Below are positions 19,016-29,900 of a DNA stretch of 64,000 nucleotides, piece by piece. Under the pieces are notes generated by a model that saw only the letters and a list, made by a program, of their open reading frames with translations, did no database searches and was not told the DNA's origin. Where the stretch lies: assembly GCA_029243025.1 (NCBI GenBank), contig JAQWSU010000050.1, forward strand, positions 28,925 through 92,924, read 5' to 3'. The translations under genes were made by a program, and so were the position numbers. How positions within the stretch are numbered: the stretch's first letter is position 1; each line of letters opens with the position of its first letter. This DNA is from Pirellulaceae bacterium (GTDB lineage Bacteria > Planctomycetota > Planctomycetia > Pirellulales > Pirellulaceae).

Positions 19016-22000
19016 TCACGACGTTTGAGTTATGACGATCTTGCCTTCATCGATAGCCGGCTGATGATCACTCTGGGTGCCGTTCGGCCAGCGTACCGTA
19101 ATCCGCTTGATTTGTTTTCCGGGCGGGATTCCAAAGAACAGGTCCGAGGTCGATTGAGATAGGTAACCACCACCCGCACGCACTTCGTCTGTCTGTTGGG
19201 ATCCATCTGATATTTCCAGCGTGACGCGTGCGCCAATGGCAGTCGGGTTGCCTGGCTTACCCGCTAATCGAACGCGGACCGAGCGATTTTCAGTTAAAAA
19301 GCCATTGTTGTTGTGGAAGGCCAGCGTGGGGCCATTGTTGATCGTGGTGGCAAAATCAGCCCAGGCATCGTCATTTAAATCGCAGACGCTTAAACCTTTT
19401 GCATCGGCCGATACGGCCAGGCCACTTTCCTTTGGCCAGACTTCGCTAAATCCTCCCTGGCCATCCCCGTACAGCAGCACGCTCATTCCTCCAGCCATCT
19501 TCCCGGTCTCTCGTTGTGGATGGTAGAAGTTTTGCACGAGGTAGAGATCAGCGTTGCCATCTCCATTGACTTCCGTTGTGACGACGCCAAATGCTGGTGA
19601 GATTTGGGCGAGTTTTGGCAAGGGCTTGATCTCGAATTGTCCGTTTCCATCGTTGATTAGAAGTGCGGATTCCAACCAGTTTGCTTCAAATTTTTCTGCC
19701 GCATCCAAGCCGGTATCGGAATAAATGTCAGTCAGCGATGCGAGGGCAAAATCGTGATAGGTGCCAAATTTTTCTCGAACAAAGGGCATCGCATTTTGTG
19801 AGCAACTCTTGCCTCGAACAGGTAGCAGGCCTTGGTCGGCAACTTTGGCTTCGACAATGTGGGGCACTGTTTCGTCACCAAAGGTGCCATAATAGATCCG
19901 CGATGGATGGTCCGCGCTGGGATGATACTTGGTGTTGAGACCAAAGTTGGTCGCCACGTAGTCGATGTCGCCGTCATTGTCGAAGTCACGTCCAGCGATG
20001 CCGTTCCACCAGCCCAGGTGGTTTGCCAATCCCGATTGTTCGGTTGATTCGGTAAGTTTTCCGGCCTGGTTTAAAAAGGTGCGTACAGGTCCCCACTCAG
20101 TTGTCACCAGCAAGTCGACCCATCCGTCGGAATTGATGTCGGACCACAAGGCACTGGTCACCATTCCGCTTGCCTTCAATTGGGGAGCTGACTGTTGCGT
20201 CGCGTCCACAAATCGCGGTTCCGAGTCCGACTTCATCTGATTTTCAAGTAGCATGCTCCCGGGGCTTAGCGGGTAAGCTCCCGGAATGACCCGACCGCCT
20301 ACGAATAGATCGAGATCTCCATCACGATCAAAGTCAGCCGCTGCGGCGACACTGCCGCTGAAAGGATTGATGTCCGCTAGTGCAGTTTGATGGTGGGAGA
20401 ATTCACCGTTGCCATCGTTTAAGTACAAGCGATCTCGAAGTTGTTCCAAGTTGTCGCCTGCTTCGACACCGCCACTCACCACATACAAATCCAAGTCTCC
20501 GTCGCCGTCTGCATCGAAAAACAGCGGGGCAAATTCTTCGCTGCCGGCAAGCTGGTCGCCCGTCAACGGTTTTGCATCGAGACCGGATTCTCCTCGTAAA
20601 TGGATGGTTGGTGCTTGGTCGGCCGCGGCACTGACATAGACGTCATCGCGTTCGTCACCGTTGACGTCTGCTATGGCAAGACCTGGCCCCAATTGTGAAA
20701 GTTTATTCGGCAATAGCGGTTGGTCGGAGAAATCATCGTAAGGTGTTTCGGTGTGGCCGATCGTTTGCAGTTCGTTAACGTAGCCAAAGACGAGTGGTTT
20801 TTGATCAAGTTGACGGGCGGAGGCCGCGGGATCTTCTTCGATGACGTAGTGCTTGCCGGCCGCCAGATTTGTCAGTTCTTGAACCTGCCCATTGGGCCAT
20901 TCCACTTGCACACGATCGACTTGATCGGAGTTGCCTAAACCAAAATGTACGATGGGCTGGTTGCTGGACATGAAACCGGTCATCGGATTCAATACGCGGA
21001 CCTGTTTTGATTGTCCGTGCTCGATCCGCACCTTGGCTCCGATACCAAAACGATTGTTTTGTTTGCCTTTCAGGGCAAAAGTGATTCGGTTTTGATTGGT
21101 GGAGTCATTGCGATAGACGTGAACCGGCTCTGCCAGGTTGGTCACGATCAGATCCAAATCTCCGTCCTGATCAAGATCCCCGTAAGCTGCCGAGTAGCTC
21201 ATGCCGTGGTGGTCGAGACCCCAACTTTGGCCACTCGGTTTGAACTTGTAGTGTCCCGAATTTTGAAACGCTAGATTTTTGTCTCGCTGTTGCGGTTCGT
21301 CTTTAACCAATTGCCACTCTTCGCGACCGACCAGATTTGCCTGATTGAGTCCTCGGTCTGCATTGGTCATGTCGGTTGTCATGCCGTTTGTGATGAAGAC
21401 ATCATTCCAGCCGTCATTGTCAAAGTCCGCCAGCTTAACCGCCCATGACCAGTCAGAGCTGGCAAGTCCGCTGAGATGCGCCATCTCCAAAAAACGTCCC
21501 ACTCCCGCATTTAGGAAGACAGCGTTTCGCATGAGTTGTCGCGGATTCGAATGATCCATGAAGTGTTGGTTGGCCGACATATCACCCATGGTAATTTTTT
21601 GCCGGTAGTGAGTTGTCGCCGACATGTCCAAAACCATCAGATCGGGCATGCCATCGTTGTTGAGATCCGCACTGTCGGATCCCATTGAGAACCACGTCGT
21701 ATGAGGCACGACATTTTGAATCACGTCACTGAACGTTCCATTGCCATTGTTGCGATATAAGTGGTCCGGATCGTCGAAGTCGTTCGCGATATAGATGTCC
21801 ATTCGGCCGTCGAGATCGTAGTCGTACCAAGTTGCCGATAGGCCTTTGCCGATCGCGTTCAGGCCAGCTGCTTCGGAGACATCTCGATAGTTTCCTTGAC
21901 CGTCGTTTTCAAATAAACGATTGGGGCGTCCTGAAGTCTTGACCAGAAATTGGTTGGGACCTTGTTTTACCAAGTGATAGTAACGCTCGTATTCGGGTAG

Positions 22001-22792
22001 CAGTTGTGGAACGCCGTCAACTTCTTTACTGATCTTGCCTGTGGGTAAGCCACCGGCACGATAAAGCCGATTGGTCAGAACGAGGTAATCCAGGTCACCG
22101 TCATTGTCGTAGTCGCAGAAGTGTGCCATCACGCTTGCATCTGCCAACGCTGCGTTTCGCTTTTCTGCTTCGTCGACAAAAATGCCGGTACCATCGTTAA
22201 TGTACAGTTGATTTGGGGAGTCATAGTTGCAGACGTATAGGTCGAGATCGCCGTCTCCGTCAACATCCGCAAAAGCCGAACCGGCACTCCAGCTTCCTGC
22301 CGAGCTAACGCCGGACTTGTCGGTGATGTCTTCGAATTGCAGCTTCGACACTTGTCGATAGAGTCGGTTGGAGTCTGGACCATTTGTTAGATAGATGTCG
22401 GTTAGCCCATCTCCGTCGATGTCACCAATAGCAACGCCCCCCGATGCAAAGCCACTAATGTAAAGGCGGCTGAGCGGGTGATCCTTGTCGATGCGATTGA
22501 TATAATTGATCCCGGTTTGTTCCGGGGGGATTTTTGAGAACAGGGTCTCTTTGCTCTCAGGATGGGCCGTACTGGATTTCCCGGCGCTGGGAGGTAAGGA
22601 TCTGTCTTGCTCGCGCTTGGGCGGATCCTCGGCTTGACTGACCTTGTCTGACGCCTTGGCGTCGTGATTCTCGGTTCCTGCTGGCGATTGGCTGGGACGA
22701 CCACATGAAACGGTCGTCAGCAACAATAAGCCTACGAACAGCAAACTCAAGCAGCTTACAACCGGAGAAAATCGTGACAACCGATGTAGCAC
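19016..22792 (-). CDS. Large FG-GAP/VCBS lipoprotein with two ASPIC-UnbV domains
   Basis: 1258 residues from GTG 22792, chosen because it gives a normal lipoprotein signal (FVGLLLLTTVSC30); the frame is open to a TTG at 22879, which would add 29 residues before it. The body has many FG-GAP calcium-binding loops (DIDGDGLTDIYL, DVDGDGDLDLYVCN, DYDLDGRMDIYIAND, DQDGDLDLIVTN, DADGDGDLDLYV). There are two UnbV modules: one mid-protein (GIGAKVRIEHG ... VEWPNGQV) and one at the C terminus (AIGARVTLEI ... VRWPNGTQ). It is related to genes A-D but has no in-frame TGA, no thioredoxin or TPR part, and shows RDKNLAFQN where they have NCxFLN. Planctomycetes carry many such proteins; their role is not established. 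It lies downstream of a terminated PEP-CTERM gene. Confidence 0.88.
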   Translation of the reverse strand: MLHRLSRFSPVVSCLSLLFVGLLLLTTVSCGRPSQSPAGTENHDAKASDKVSQAEDPPKREQDRSLPPSAGKSSTAHPESKETLFSKIPPEQTGINYINRIDKDHPLSRLYISGFASGGVAIGDIDGDGLTDIYLTNGPDSNRLYRQVSKLQFEDITDKSGVSSAGSWSAGSAFADVDGDGDLDLYVCNYDSPNQLYINDGTGIFVDEAEKRNAALADASVMAHFCDYDNDGDLDYLVLTNRLYRAGGLPTGKISKEVDGVPQLLPEYERYYHLVKQGPNQFLVKTSGRPNRLFENDGQGNYRDVSEAAGLNAIGKGLSATWYDYDLDGRMDIYIANDFDDPDHLYRNNGNGTFSDVIQNVVPHTTWFSMGSDSADLNNDGMPDLMVLDMSATTHYRQKITMGDMSANQHFMDHSNPRQLMRNAVFLNAGVGRFLEMAHLSGLASSDWSWAVKLADFDNDGWNDVFITNGMTTDMTNADRGLNQANLVGREEWQLVKDEPQQRDKNLAFQNSGHYKFKPSGQSWGLDHHGMSYSAAYGDLDQDGDLDLIVTNLAEPVHVYRNDSTNQNRITFALKGKQNNRFGIGAKVRIEHGQSKQVRVLNPMTGFMSSNQPIVHFGLGNSDQVDRVQVEWPNGQVQELTNLAAGKHYVIEEDPAASARQLDQKPLVFGYVNELQTIGHTETPYDDFSDQPLLPNKLSQLGPGLAIADVNGDERDDVYVSAAADQAPTIHLRGESGLDAKPLTGDQLAGSEEFAPLFFDADGDGDLDLYVVSGGVEAGDNLEQLRDRLYLNDGNGEFSHHQTALADINPFSGSVAAAADFDRDGDLDLFVGGRVIPGAYPLSPGSMLLENQMKSDSEPRFVDATQQSAPQLKASGMVTSALWSDINSDGWVDLLVTTEWGPVRTFLNQAGKLTESTEQSGLANHLGWWNGIAGRDFDNDGDIDYVATNFGLNTKYHPSADHPSRIYYGTFGDETVPHIVEAKVADQGLLPVRGKSCSQNAMPFVREKFGTYHDFALASLTDIYSDTGLDAAEKFEANWLESALLINDGNGQFEIKPLPKLAQISPAFGVVTTEVNGDGNADLYLVQNFYHPQRETGKMAGGMSVLLYGDGQGGFSEVWPKESGLAVSADAKGLSVCDLNDDAWADFATTINNGPTLAFHNNNGFLTENRSVRVRLAGKPGNPTAIGARVTLEISDGSQQTDEVRAGGGYLSQSTSDLFFGIPPGKQIKRITVRWPNGTQSDHQPAIDEGKIVITQTS

Positions 22793-23010
22793 GGCGATAC
22801 TCGTTGAAGAGGGGAAAGGCGGGGCAAAAAGGACGCGCAGGAGCGAACGCTTATGCTTGATTTTAGCCCGAAATCTCAATTGGGGCCATTCTTGTTAGGA
22901 GGGCTGGATGGGAATAACTGACCGATTGCTGGCCTTTTCCCGAATTGTTGGGGTTGCAGATGGCAAGTTGCCTAGCGATTCGTTTGAATGTGTCGATCAG
23001 GACACTTAAT

Positions 23011-23050
23011 CAAAAAAACAAAGGCTTAAGGTTTCCCTTAAGCCTTTGTT
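23011..23050 (-). terminator. Intrinsic terminator of the 23081-24640 gene
   Basis: A 15-bp perfect stem (23017-23031 with 23036-23050, core AAGGCTTAAGG) with a 4-nt loop; on the minus strand it runs into seven U (plus-strand A tract 23012-23018). It starts 31 nt after the stop codon at 23081. Confidence 0.92.
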
Positions 23051-23080
23051 GGATTAGCTAGTTGCGAGCTAAGAAGTTAC

Positions 23081-24640
23081 TTACTTCTTGCGTCGGAACA
23101 TCAACAGGCTACCGATCGCCATCAGAGCGAGAAGACCCGATGCTGGTTCTGGAACGAACTCAACTCGTTCGCCCTTCCAGGTTACGATGGTGTTCTCAAG
23201 ATTAGCACCTTCAAGAGGAGCACTGATCGTGAGGTCAGCCCAACCAAGATTGTTGATGCCATCGTCGTTAGGACCAGTTTGGAGCGAAGTAACGTCTTCC
23301 AAAGCACCGTTCAAGGTTGTGAGCGGAGCTTGTCCGATCAGCTGACCGTCGACGCGAAGGCTAAGGCCAACAACATCGTCTTCGGTGAACTTGCCAGTGT
23401 CTTGAGCGTTAGGACCGCTCTGCCATTCGTCGAAACCGATGGAGATACCAGTCGTGGTACCTTCTTCAGGAAGGTTGTTAGGTTCGCCACCGATGCCAGC
23501 CCAACCGTTGGTGTCTTCGGCTAGAGTGGGATCGCCAGGCTTGACGAAGTTGAAGGAGAAACCGTCAGCGGGACGATCCGTACCACCACCAACTCGTAGT
23601 TTGGCACTGATATCAACTCGACCACCGTTAACACTTGCTTCGAGGTTGTCGATGTGATGAGCAGCGTTGGCTCCACCCGTTCGACCACCGAAGACGAATT
23701 GTCCACCGATTCCGGAATCAGGAACGATGACTTTACCACGCTGGCCATTGGCTGCGTCGGTCACTTTCAAGTAGCCACCTTCGTAGCCACCTTCGGCACG
23801 AACTTCGCCGTCGCCGTATACAGCAACGCCTTCGTCGCCGTCGAAGTCGTAACAGACGTCGGCAGCGGAAGCGTCACAGAAGCTTGCGGGAGCACCAGTG
23901 GTGATGCTGAGGTTATCGATAATCGAGGTCTGATTGTGACCACCCGTTCGGGCACGGACAGCGAACTGATGAGCGTCATCAGGCGTGAAACCGGCGGGAA
24001 CAGGAACGTCATCAAAAGATGCGTTAACACGGAAACCGCTCGTGCGGAAGGAAGCCGTGTTGTCAGCACCATTGTAAGAAACAGCGACGCGACCACTCAC
24101 GGCGTCGTCGACACCGATGATGGCTTCTTCGTTGATCAAGTGTGTGAAAGCAAAACCACGGCTGTCTTGTGCAGGATCAGTAGCGGGTTGGCTGCGAATT
24201 GCCCAACCAGAATCCTGGCCTGGATCATCCCATTTCCAAGTGTCAACTTGGAATGCGAGGTGATTAACGCCATCGCTCCAGCCTTCTTCTGCAGCCAAGT
24301 TGCCTGCGTCGCCTTCGAGCAGACCGTAGCTGAAGCTAAGACCGTCAGCAGGTGTGTTTCCACCAGCGTGTTCCATCGACAGATCGAATGTTGCAACCCA
24401 ACCGGCCGCGGAGCCAGCTTGTGCTGGAACTTTGAACGAGGCGTTGGAGCTATTCGTTCCGTTCTCGGTCATGCGAAGCTGACCATTGAGGACTTGGTTA
24501 AGGCCATCGTTACTCCAGATCGCCGAACCGTCACCGAGATCTGTCGTGCCATCAGCCACTTCAAAGCTTTGACTGTAATCGGCTTGCGCTGCGGTGCAGG
24601 CAAAGCAGATTACCAAACTAGAAAGAAGAAATTTTTTCAT
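23081..24640 (-). CDS. PEP-CTERM exoprotein with two lectin-like beta-sandwich regions
   Basis: 519 residues from ATG 24640. Signal peptide MKKFLLSSLVICFACTAAQA. Two related halves are visible, each with a beta-sandwich pattern resembling L-type lectin/concanavalin folds: PADGLSFSYGLLEGD ... and PADGFSFNFVKPGDP .... Each is followed by DGxNHLAFQVDTW-type or TGISIGFDEWQ-type strands. The C terminus is a PEP-CTERM signal (VPEPASGLLALMAIGSLLMFRRKK). It is likely displayed or released at the surface and binds glycans. A structured, T-terminated leader lies upstream (24683-24741) and a strong terminator downstream, so it is a single-gene unit. A long plus-strand frame opposite it (23654-24646) is only its shadow. 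Confidence 0.85.
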   Translation of the reverse strand: MKKFLLSSLVICFACTAAQADYSQSFEVADGTTDLGDGSAIWSNDGLNQVLNGQLRMTENGTNSSNASFKVPAQAGSAAGWVATFDLSMEHAGGNTPADGLSFSYGLLEGDAGNLAAEEGWSDGVNHLAFQVDTWKWDDPGQDSGWAIRSQPATDPAQDSRGFAFTHLINEEAIIGVDDAVSGRVAVSYNGADNTASFRTSGFRVNASFDDVPVPAGFTPDDAHQFAVRARTGGHNQTSIIDNLSITTGAPASFCDASAADVCYDFDGDEGVAVYGDGEVRAEGGYEGGYLKVTDAANGQRGKVIVPDSGIGGQFVFGGRTGGANAAHHIDNLEASVNGGRVDISAKLRVGGGTDRPADGFSFNFVKPGDPTLAEDTNGWAGIGGEPNNLPEEGTTTGISIGFDEWQSGPNAQDTGKFTEDDVVGLSLRVDGQLIGQAPLTTLNGALEDVTSLQTGPNDDGINNLGWADLTISAPLEGANLENTIVTWKGERVEFVPEPASGLLALMAIGSLLMFRRKK

Positions 24641-24682
24641 GTCTAACTCCGGGTAAATTTAAGTGAACGCTATTAGACCAAT

Positions 24683-24741
24683 AAAAAAACGCCAACTCGT
24701 TTGCTCGCAGGCACAACCTTCTGAGCAAAGGAATTGACGTT
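24683..24741 (-). promoter_or_regulatory. Orphan nested stem-loop with U7 tract, leader of PEP-CTERM gene
   Basis: Read on the minus strand: an outer 8-bp stem (AACGTCAA/TTGGCGTT, one G-U; plus coordinates 24734-24741 with 24688-24695), an inner perfect 7-bp stem TTTGCTC/GAGCAAA (24723-24729 with 24700-24706), an apical AGG/CCT, then seven T (A tract 24683-24689). The only upstream gene is on the other strand more than 1 kb away, and the PEP-CTERM start is 42 nt downstream. Architecture and distance match the structure at 11462-11541, though the sequence differs. The outer stem has a C-A mismatch on the plus strand but a G-U on the minus strand, which fits minus-strand use. Confidence 0.6.
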
Positions 24742-25117
24742 TTGGTTATTCGATGCAGTAGCGTTCTCCGGGGTTAGGCAAATCTGCAGCAGCGGATGTT
24801 CGAAAGAACTGAGTTGCCGCGATACGCGGGACGTGGATATGAGTCTAAAATAAACATTGGATTAGGCAATGATGAAAATTGTAAAAAGAGGAAACTTTCA
24901 GAGGGTCTGTCAATGAACCTGAACGCTTCGTGGACTCACGTTAAAAACAGAAAACATTCTTTGTGGAAAAGTAAAAAAACTGATGCGCAACAGGGGTGTA
25001 AATCTTCGTGAAAGGTGGCTTTCAGGCGAAAGTGTCAAGCGGGTTCCAACGATTCGGTGGGGCTGGAAATTTGCGTTGAGTAGATTGCGGGTTGTCGCAT
25101 TTGCGGGACCTGTGGTG

Positions 25118-25152
25118 AGCCAACTTCTTCTGAGTCAGTGTGGCTTTTTTTT
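25118..25152 (+). terminator. Possible orphan intrinsic terminator
   Basis: AGCCA (25118-25122) pairs with TGGCT (25141-25145), extended by AC/GT across a bulged G, and runs into a T tract to 25152. No gene ends just upstream. The stem is weak, so confidence is low. Confidence 0.35.
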
Positions 25153-25162
25153 ATTGATAAAC

Positions 25163-25190
25163 GATTCATCACCGCAGATTCATCACCGCA
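25163..25190. repeat. 14-nt direct tandem duplication
   Basis: GATTCATCACCGCA is present twice in a row (25163-25176 and 25177-25190), in non-coding sequence. Confidence 0.75.
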
Positions 25191-25755
25191 GAGTGGTTGG
25201 CTGTTTGTTCGAGATGGTTCGTGAAGCTATCGAACCGATGTGGGTCAGGAGAAAATTTCCGACAGGATGTTCGGTCTTGTCTGTTCTCACAGCGAAATCG
25301 CATTACCGGTATCTTCGTATCTACGGGTGACGAAACCCAAGAAAGCGTTTGGATGCACGTGCTGGTATTCGTCACAGAGGCTGGCCCGGGTAGCCTGGAG
25401 TTGAATGACCTTTCCATGATTGCCGCAGGGCGTGGCTGTTGGAGTCGTTGAGTTCAGCCAAGCGGTGCTGGTAATGCCAGCAGATTCAGTCCGCGACATG
25501 TAAGGATTTGCGTTCGTTATGGCGGAACAGCGATGGGGTGGAAATGTTGGGCCGAATTCGACTTGCAGTTCAAAATGCTTGCCTTGATCATCTTTGACGT
25601 ATCTGGAACACTATGGCCCACCCATGGAGGACTGCTAGGATATGGCAGCCAGTTGGAAGCGACTGTCATCGGGTGTTCACCTGCTACAGGCGAACTAGTT
25701 GTCTCAAACGATTCATTTTGCTTTGATATTTGCCATCCAATAAAGGAGTTCTGGT

Positions 25756-26712
25756 GTGGCCCACTTCGACGTTTTTAATGGTGATGCAGACGGCATTTGT
25801 GCCCTGCACCAGCTTCGATTAGCGAAGCCTCTTGAGAGCACGTTGATCACTGGTGTGAAACGGGATATCAATTTGTTGAAGCGAGTTGATGCGAAGGCTG
25901 GAGATAGCGTGACGGTACTGGATATTTCTCTCGACAAAAATCGATCGGAACTCGAGCGGTTGCTGGATAGGGGGGTGCACGTTCGTTATTTCGATCACCA
26001 TTTTGCAGGTGATATCCCTGACTCAGCACAACTCGAGACGCACATTGATACGGCGGGTGATGTCTGTACGGGATTGATCGTTAATCGAAGTCTCGCTGAG
26101 GGAGCGTCGCCGTGGGCGGTGACAGCTCTGTTTGGTGACAACCTGCATGAAGCAGCGCGAAATGTGGCAAGTCCACTCAAACTCAATGAAACGCAACTGC
26201 AGCAGCTCGAAGAGTTGGGCACGCTCCTAAACTACAACGGTTACGGGAGCAGTTTGGATGATTTGTATTTCGCACCGGATCAGCTCTATCGGAAGGTCGA
26301 ACCCTATGCCGATCCGTTTGAATTTATTGCCTCCGATACAACGTTCGAAACGCTGAAAAATGGATTCGAGAGTGACATGAATCGCGCAGGTTCAATTTCG
26401 CCTGTTCTGGAGACAACGCGATGCGCCGCGTTCGCGTTTCCATGTGAGTCTTTTTCAAGACGCGTAAGTGGCGTTTACAGTAATCAATTAGCTCGCGAAA
26501 ATCCGGAGCGGGCGCATGCGTTGGGAAGCCTTTTACCATCGGGCGAATATTTGGTAAGTGTTCGAGCTCCGCTGGCCGAGAAGACAGGTGCTGATGAACT
26601 CTGTCGTCAATTTCCTACCGGAGGTGGACGAAAAGCTGCTGCGGGTATCAATCAGTTACCTGCCGATCAATGGCAGACGTTTCTTGATGCGATGCAAAAG
26701 CAATTCGGCTGA
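25756..26712 (+). CDS. DHH-family phosphoesterase-like protein
   Basis: 318 residues from GTG 25756, set by a strong AAGGAG (25743-25748). Motifs: FNGDADGICALHQL (motif I, aspartates for metal), VLDISLDKN (motif II), YFDHHFAG (the DHH motif proper), and a C-terminal DHHA1-like GGGRKAAAGINQLP, which binds substrate in RecJ/NrnA-type enzymes. Length matches short NrnA/pAp-phosphatase-like members rather than RecJ. It is cytoplasmic. It probably cleaves phosphodiester or phosphomonoester bonds with Mn2+; the substrate is not assignable. It converges with the giant CotH gene. Confidence 0.85.
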   Translation: MAHFDVFNGDADGICALHQLRLAKPLESTLITGVKRDINLLKRVDAKAGDSVTVLDISLDKNRSELERLLDRGVHVRYFDHHFAGDIPDSAQLETHIDTAGDVCTGLIVNRSLAEGASPWAVTALFGDNLHEAARNVASPLKLNETQLQQLEELGTLLNYNGYGSSLDDLYFAPDQLYRKVEPYADPFEFIASDTTFETLKNGFESDMNRAGSISPVLETTRCAAFAFPCESFSRRVSGVYSNQLARENPERAHALGSLLPSGEYLVSVRAPLAEKTGADELCRQFPTGGGRKAAAGINQLPADQWQTFLDAMQKQFG

Positions 26713-26951
26713 TACACCAAATTTGAAAATGGACGAAACGATCATGCTTTTTGCCTTTGCGTGCGGTTCGTCAGGCGGGACGGAAGATAAGCGGTTGGTG
26801 CGATCTCTTCCGAGAGAAGAATGAACTCGCGTTCGGCAGTGTCACACTCCAATTGGGCACCCCACCGTTTTCGCTAGTCGCTTCGGTGGATCACCGGTTT
26901 GCCCGTTGATGCCAACGTTCAAAGGGAGTGCGGGGTAGCCAAATGCTGGTT

Positions 26952-29900
26952 TCAGGTCAGGAGGAATTCCACGCCATCGTTTTTTTCAGCCGGGACGATG
27001 GGCTTGGTCTCGTTCCAATTTTCGAAGATCTGGTCTCGGGCTTCCAGCAATATTCGTTGGGGCTTGCGATCGAGTGAATCTGCGAAATCGATTTGTGGGA
27101 TTTTTGTTTTTTCCTGATCGGTGCGTTGGAGCAGCTGGCTGCCGATTGGCAAGTCGTTTGCCGTGAGTGACACGTTTGCTTTGGCGGCGGCGGAGTAGTG
27201 GCCAGCTTGAAAGGCGGTCACGATGTCGCTACTGGTGAAATCATCATCGCCATCCCAGTCGCCCTCATCCCAGGTTGAGTTGTTGGGGGTATCGTCCTCG
27301 AATTCACCTGCGGCGAAAACTTGGACCAGATCGCTCGAGTTGAATTTGCCATCCCGATTCGCGTCGCCAGGTAGATCAACAAAGTCGGTGGGAGCTCCAG
27401 GGGAACCACCGATAAGTCGGCTGGGACGCCAGCCTGCCGACGTATTCCAGTGGTCTGGATTCGCTGCTAGGTCGGTAGCGACCAAGGAGCGGCCGTTTCC
27501 ATCGGTCTCGGGGAACCAGCTGTCCAGATAGGTGAACTGATGAATAGTTTGTTCGCCCACGGTCAGCAGAATTTGCTCCTGGCGATTGCTTAGGCCGCCA
27601 CTCCAGGATCCTGCGACCCAGGGTTCCGAGCCATAGCGTGTCCGAAACGCGTCCTGGTCTTCTACGACGACCAGACGCTCCCCAGCGGCTAATGAAGGCT
27701 GGTCCAATTTAGCAAAGCTGAATTCAACTCCCTGATTGTTGCCTTCGCGTTCAACGCGGCGCAGATGTACGGAGTTTAAGTCGATCGCTTGGTTTCCAAT
27801 GTTGACCAGTTCAATGAACTCGAATTGATCTGCGTCAGCATAGCCGGCTGCAAGCTCCGCTTCTGAGGGATCGGCTGGATGATAGTGGATTTCGCTGATG
27901 CGTAGGTTGTCAGGGCTGGCTGGAACGGTGTCAACGCGGAAGGCGGCTTCGCTTAAGGCGGACCATTGCTCAGCGTCGAGCAGCCGCGTTTTGAGCACTG
28001 TGTTGGCAGGGAGCGTCAACGGTTGGTCGGTGAAAACACGGGCTTCAGGATTCAGGGCTCCGCCCGCTAAGCGAGGGTCGGAACCGTCGGTTGTGTAATA
28101 AACAATGCCCTCTTCCGCGGTGATGGTGATGCGGTCGTCACTGCCAATGTCACCACCGTGTTGCGATTGTCCATTGACGGAGAATTCAGGTGCATCGATG
28201 GAAGGGTAGACACCTGCTTTCCGCAGTTGTGAAATGACCGTTGCCGTGCGGTCCGTTCCCGTTTCGGGCGCGAAGCGATTTAACATCCATTCGATCGAGC
28301 TTTCCCAGACGGCTGGCGTGTACGGCCCACTGTGTCCACGACGACCCCAGATTGCCGTTTCGGCGATCACTGGCAGCCGGACTTCATCGGCCAAAGCCTC
28401 TATGTCTTCGCGCAATCGATCGCTGGTGAGCATGCCGTTATTGAAAAACAAACGGTGTGCACGATCGGCCATCAACATCAGGAACTCGTCGTGTTGTTTC
28501 ATTCCGCCCCGAGCGTTCCATAAATTGCCGGGGCCTCCGCGTGTGATCACATTTGCGTTGGCGGTTGTACGGAGCACGAGATCGCTATCCCAGCCGAAAA
28601 AGATGAATCCGTCACCGTTCAGACGCGGACGAGCGGCCGCCCAGTTTTGCGAGTGATTCCAATCCCAGTCATTGCCCGCATAGAATTGCAGCAGCATGTA
28701 ATCCGCGTAATTTTCGACGTCTAAGAATTCTTGGACCCGTTCGTAATCGTCAATCACCTCGGAACTTTGCAACGCCCGCCAAGCAACGTTGTCTCCATCG
28801 ATCGGCGAACCCGCGTTGAGCGCATCGTAATCTTTTTCCTCGCCCCCCAGATAGGATGCCATGAAGGCGGCGTTCGGTCGTTCCATCAAGTGATGCAGGC
28901 CCCAGTATTCGCCGTTGATGTAGACCTGAACGTATCGCCCGTGGGGCGCTAAATGGCCCATTTCTAGCTGGCGATCGAACGTCCAGCGATTGCGGGTATA
29001 GTTGCCTTTGCCACCGGCTGGGTGAGTCCAAAACCAATTGTCGTGGGAGCCCGATCGAAGCAGCAATTGGTTGAATTCATTAACGGCATCGTCACCAAAC
29101 ATGTCGTAGTTTAGTTTCGAATCACCGTAGATTGATTTGAAACTCAATCGCATGTTTTTCTTCGGTGAGTTGAGACTGTGTCCACCATATTGTTCGATGC
29201 CCGCATCAATTTGAAATCCCTCCGTCCCGTCCGGATAGATCATCTCGACTGATACAGCGGACTCGCGTTGAGTAATACGACCTTCCGAAACTAAAGAAAT
29301 TGTTGGGATGGAGAGCAGCGAGTCTTTGAGCATTGGCCCCCATTGATCATCATCGGTGATCCTCGACCAGAGGTTCGATTGCGAGAGAATGTTTTCAATG
29401 AAGAAGTACGTTTGAGTGTCAATATTGGTCGGGACGTGATTCGTCTTGAAGGCAGCAGCTCGCAACGTGGTCGTTTTATCAATGGACAGCGTGACCGTGG
29501 GCGGTGTTTCAGAATCGGTCGATTCGACGCGATTGCCCTCCTCCAAGGTCGGCTCTTTTCCGTCGATCGTATAGACCAAAGTCGCTCCCGGAGTTGTGGT
29601 CGAAACAATGACTTCGAAAGATTCATCAAAGTAACCGCGGCCCACACTGAAGCGTGTATCAGCAACGATATCCAGCAAGCCACCCCGATTTGCTTGGCCG
29701 GGTGTTGGGTCATCGAAATAACGTTGCTGACCTTTGATGGTCCCGAAAGACACGTCGGTGGCTTGTTGGCCGAAAGTTTCTGTGGTGACCTCGTCGATGA
29801 TCCCCTTGCTCCCTGTCGTGATCGCTAAGTAATCGCCATCGGAGTCGAGTGAGAAGTTTGCGTGCAACCGTCCCGTTTCATCCAGCCCCGGATCTCGGAT

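Larger units (their letters stand above)
24742..25755. other. Gene-poor 1-kb region
   Basis: No reading frame here has recognisable family features; candidates such as 24983-25330 look like chance frames. It contains a possible orphan terminator on the plus strand (25118-25152) and a 14-nt direct duplication (25163-25190). A well-placed AAGGAG before 25756 belongs to the DHH gene. A small RNA is possible but unsupported beyond the terminator. Confidence 0.45.

Noticed and set aside
23654..24646. A 330-residue plus-strand frame opposite the PEP-CTERM gene
   Set aside because: It mirrors a gene with signal peptide, lectin-like repeats and a PEP-CTERM tail; the opposite frame has no family features and reflects codon bias.
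24983..25330. A 115-residue frame in the gene-poor region
   Set aside because: It crosses the tandem 14-nt duplication and the terminator-like hairpin, and shows no recognisable domain.
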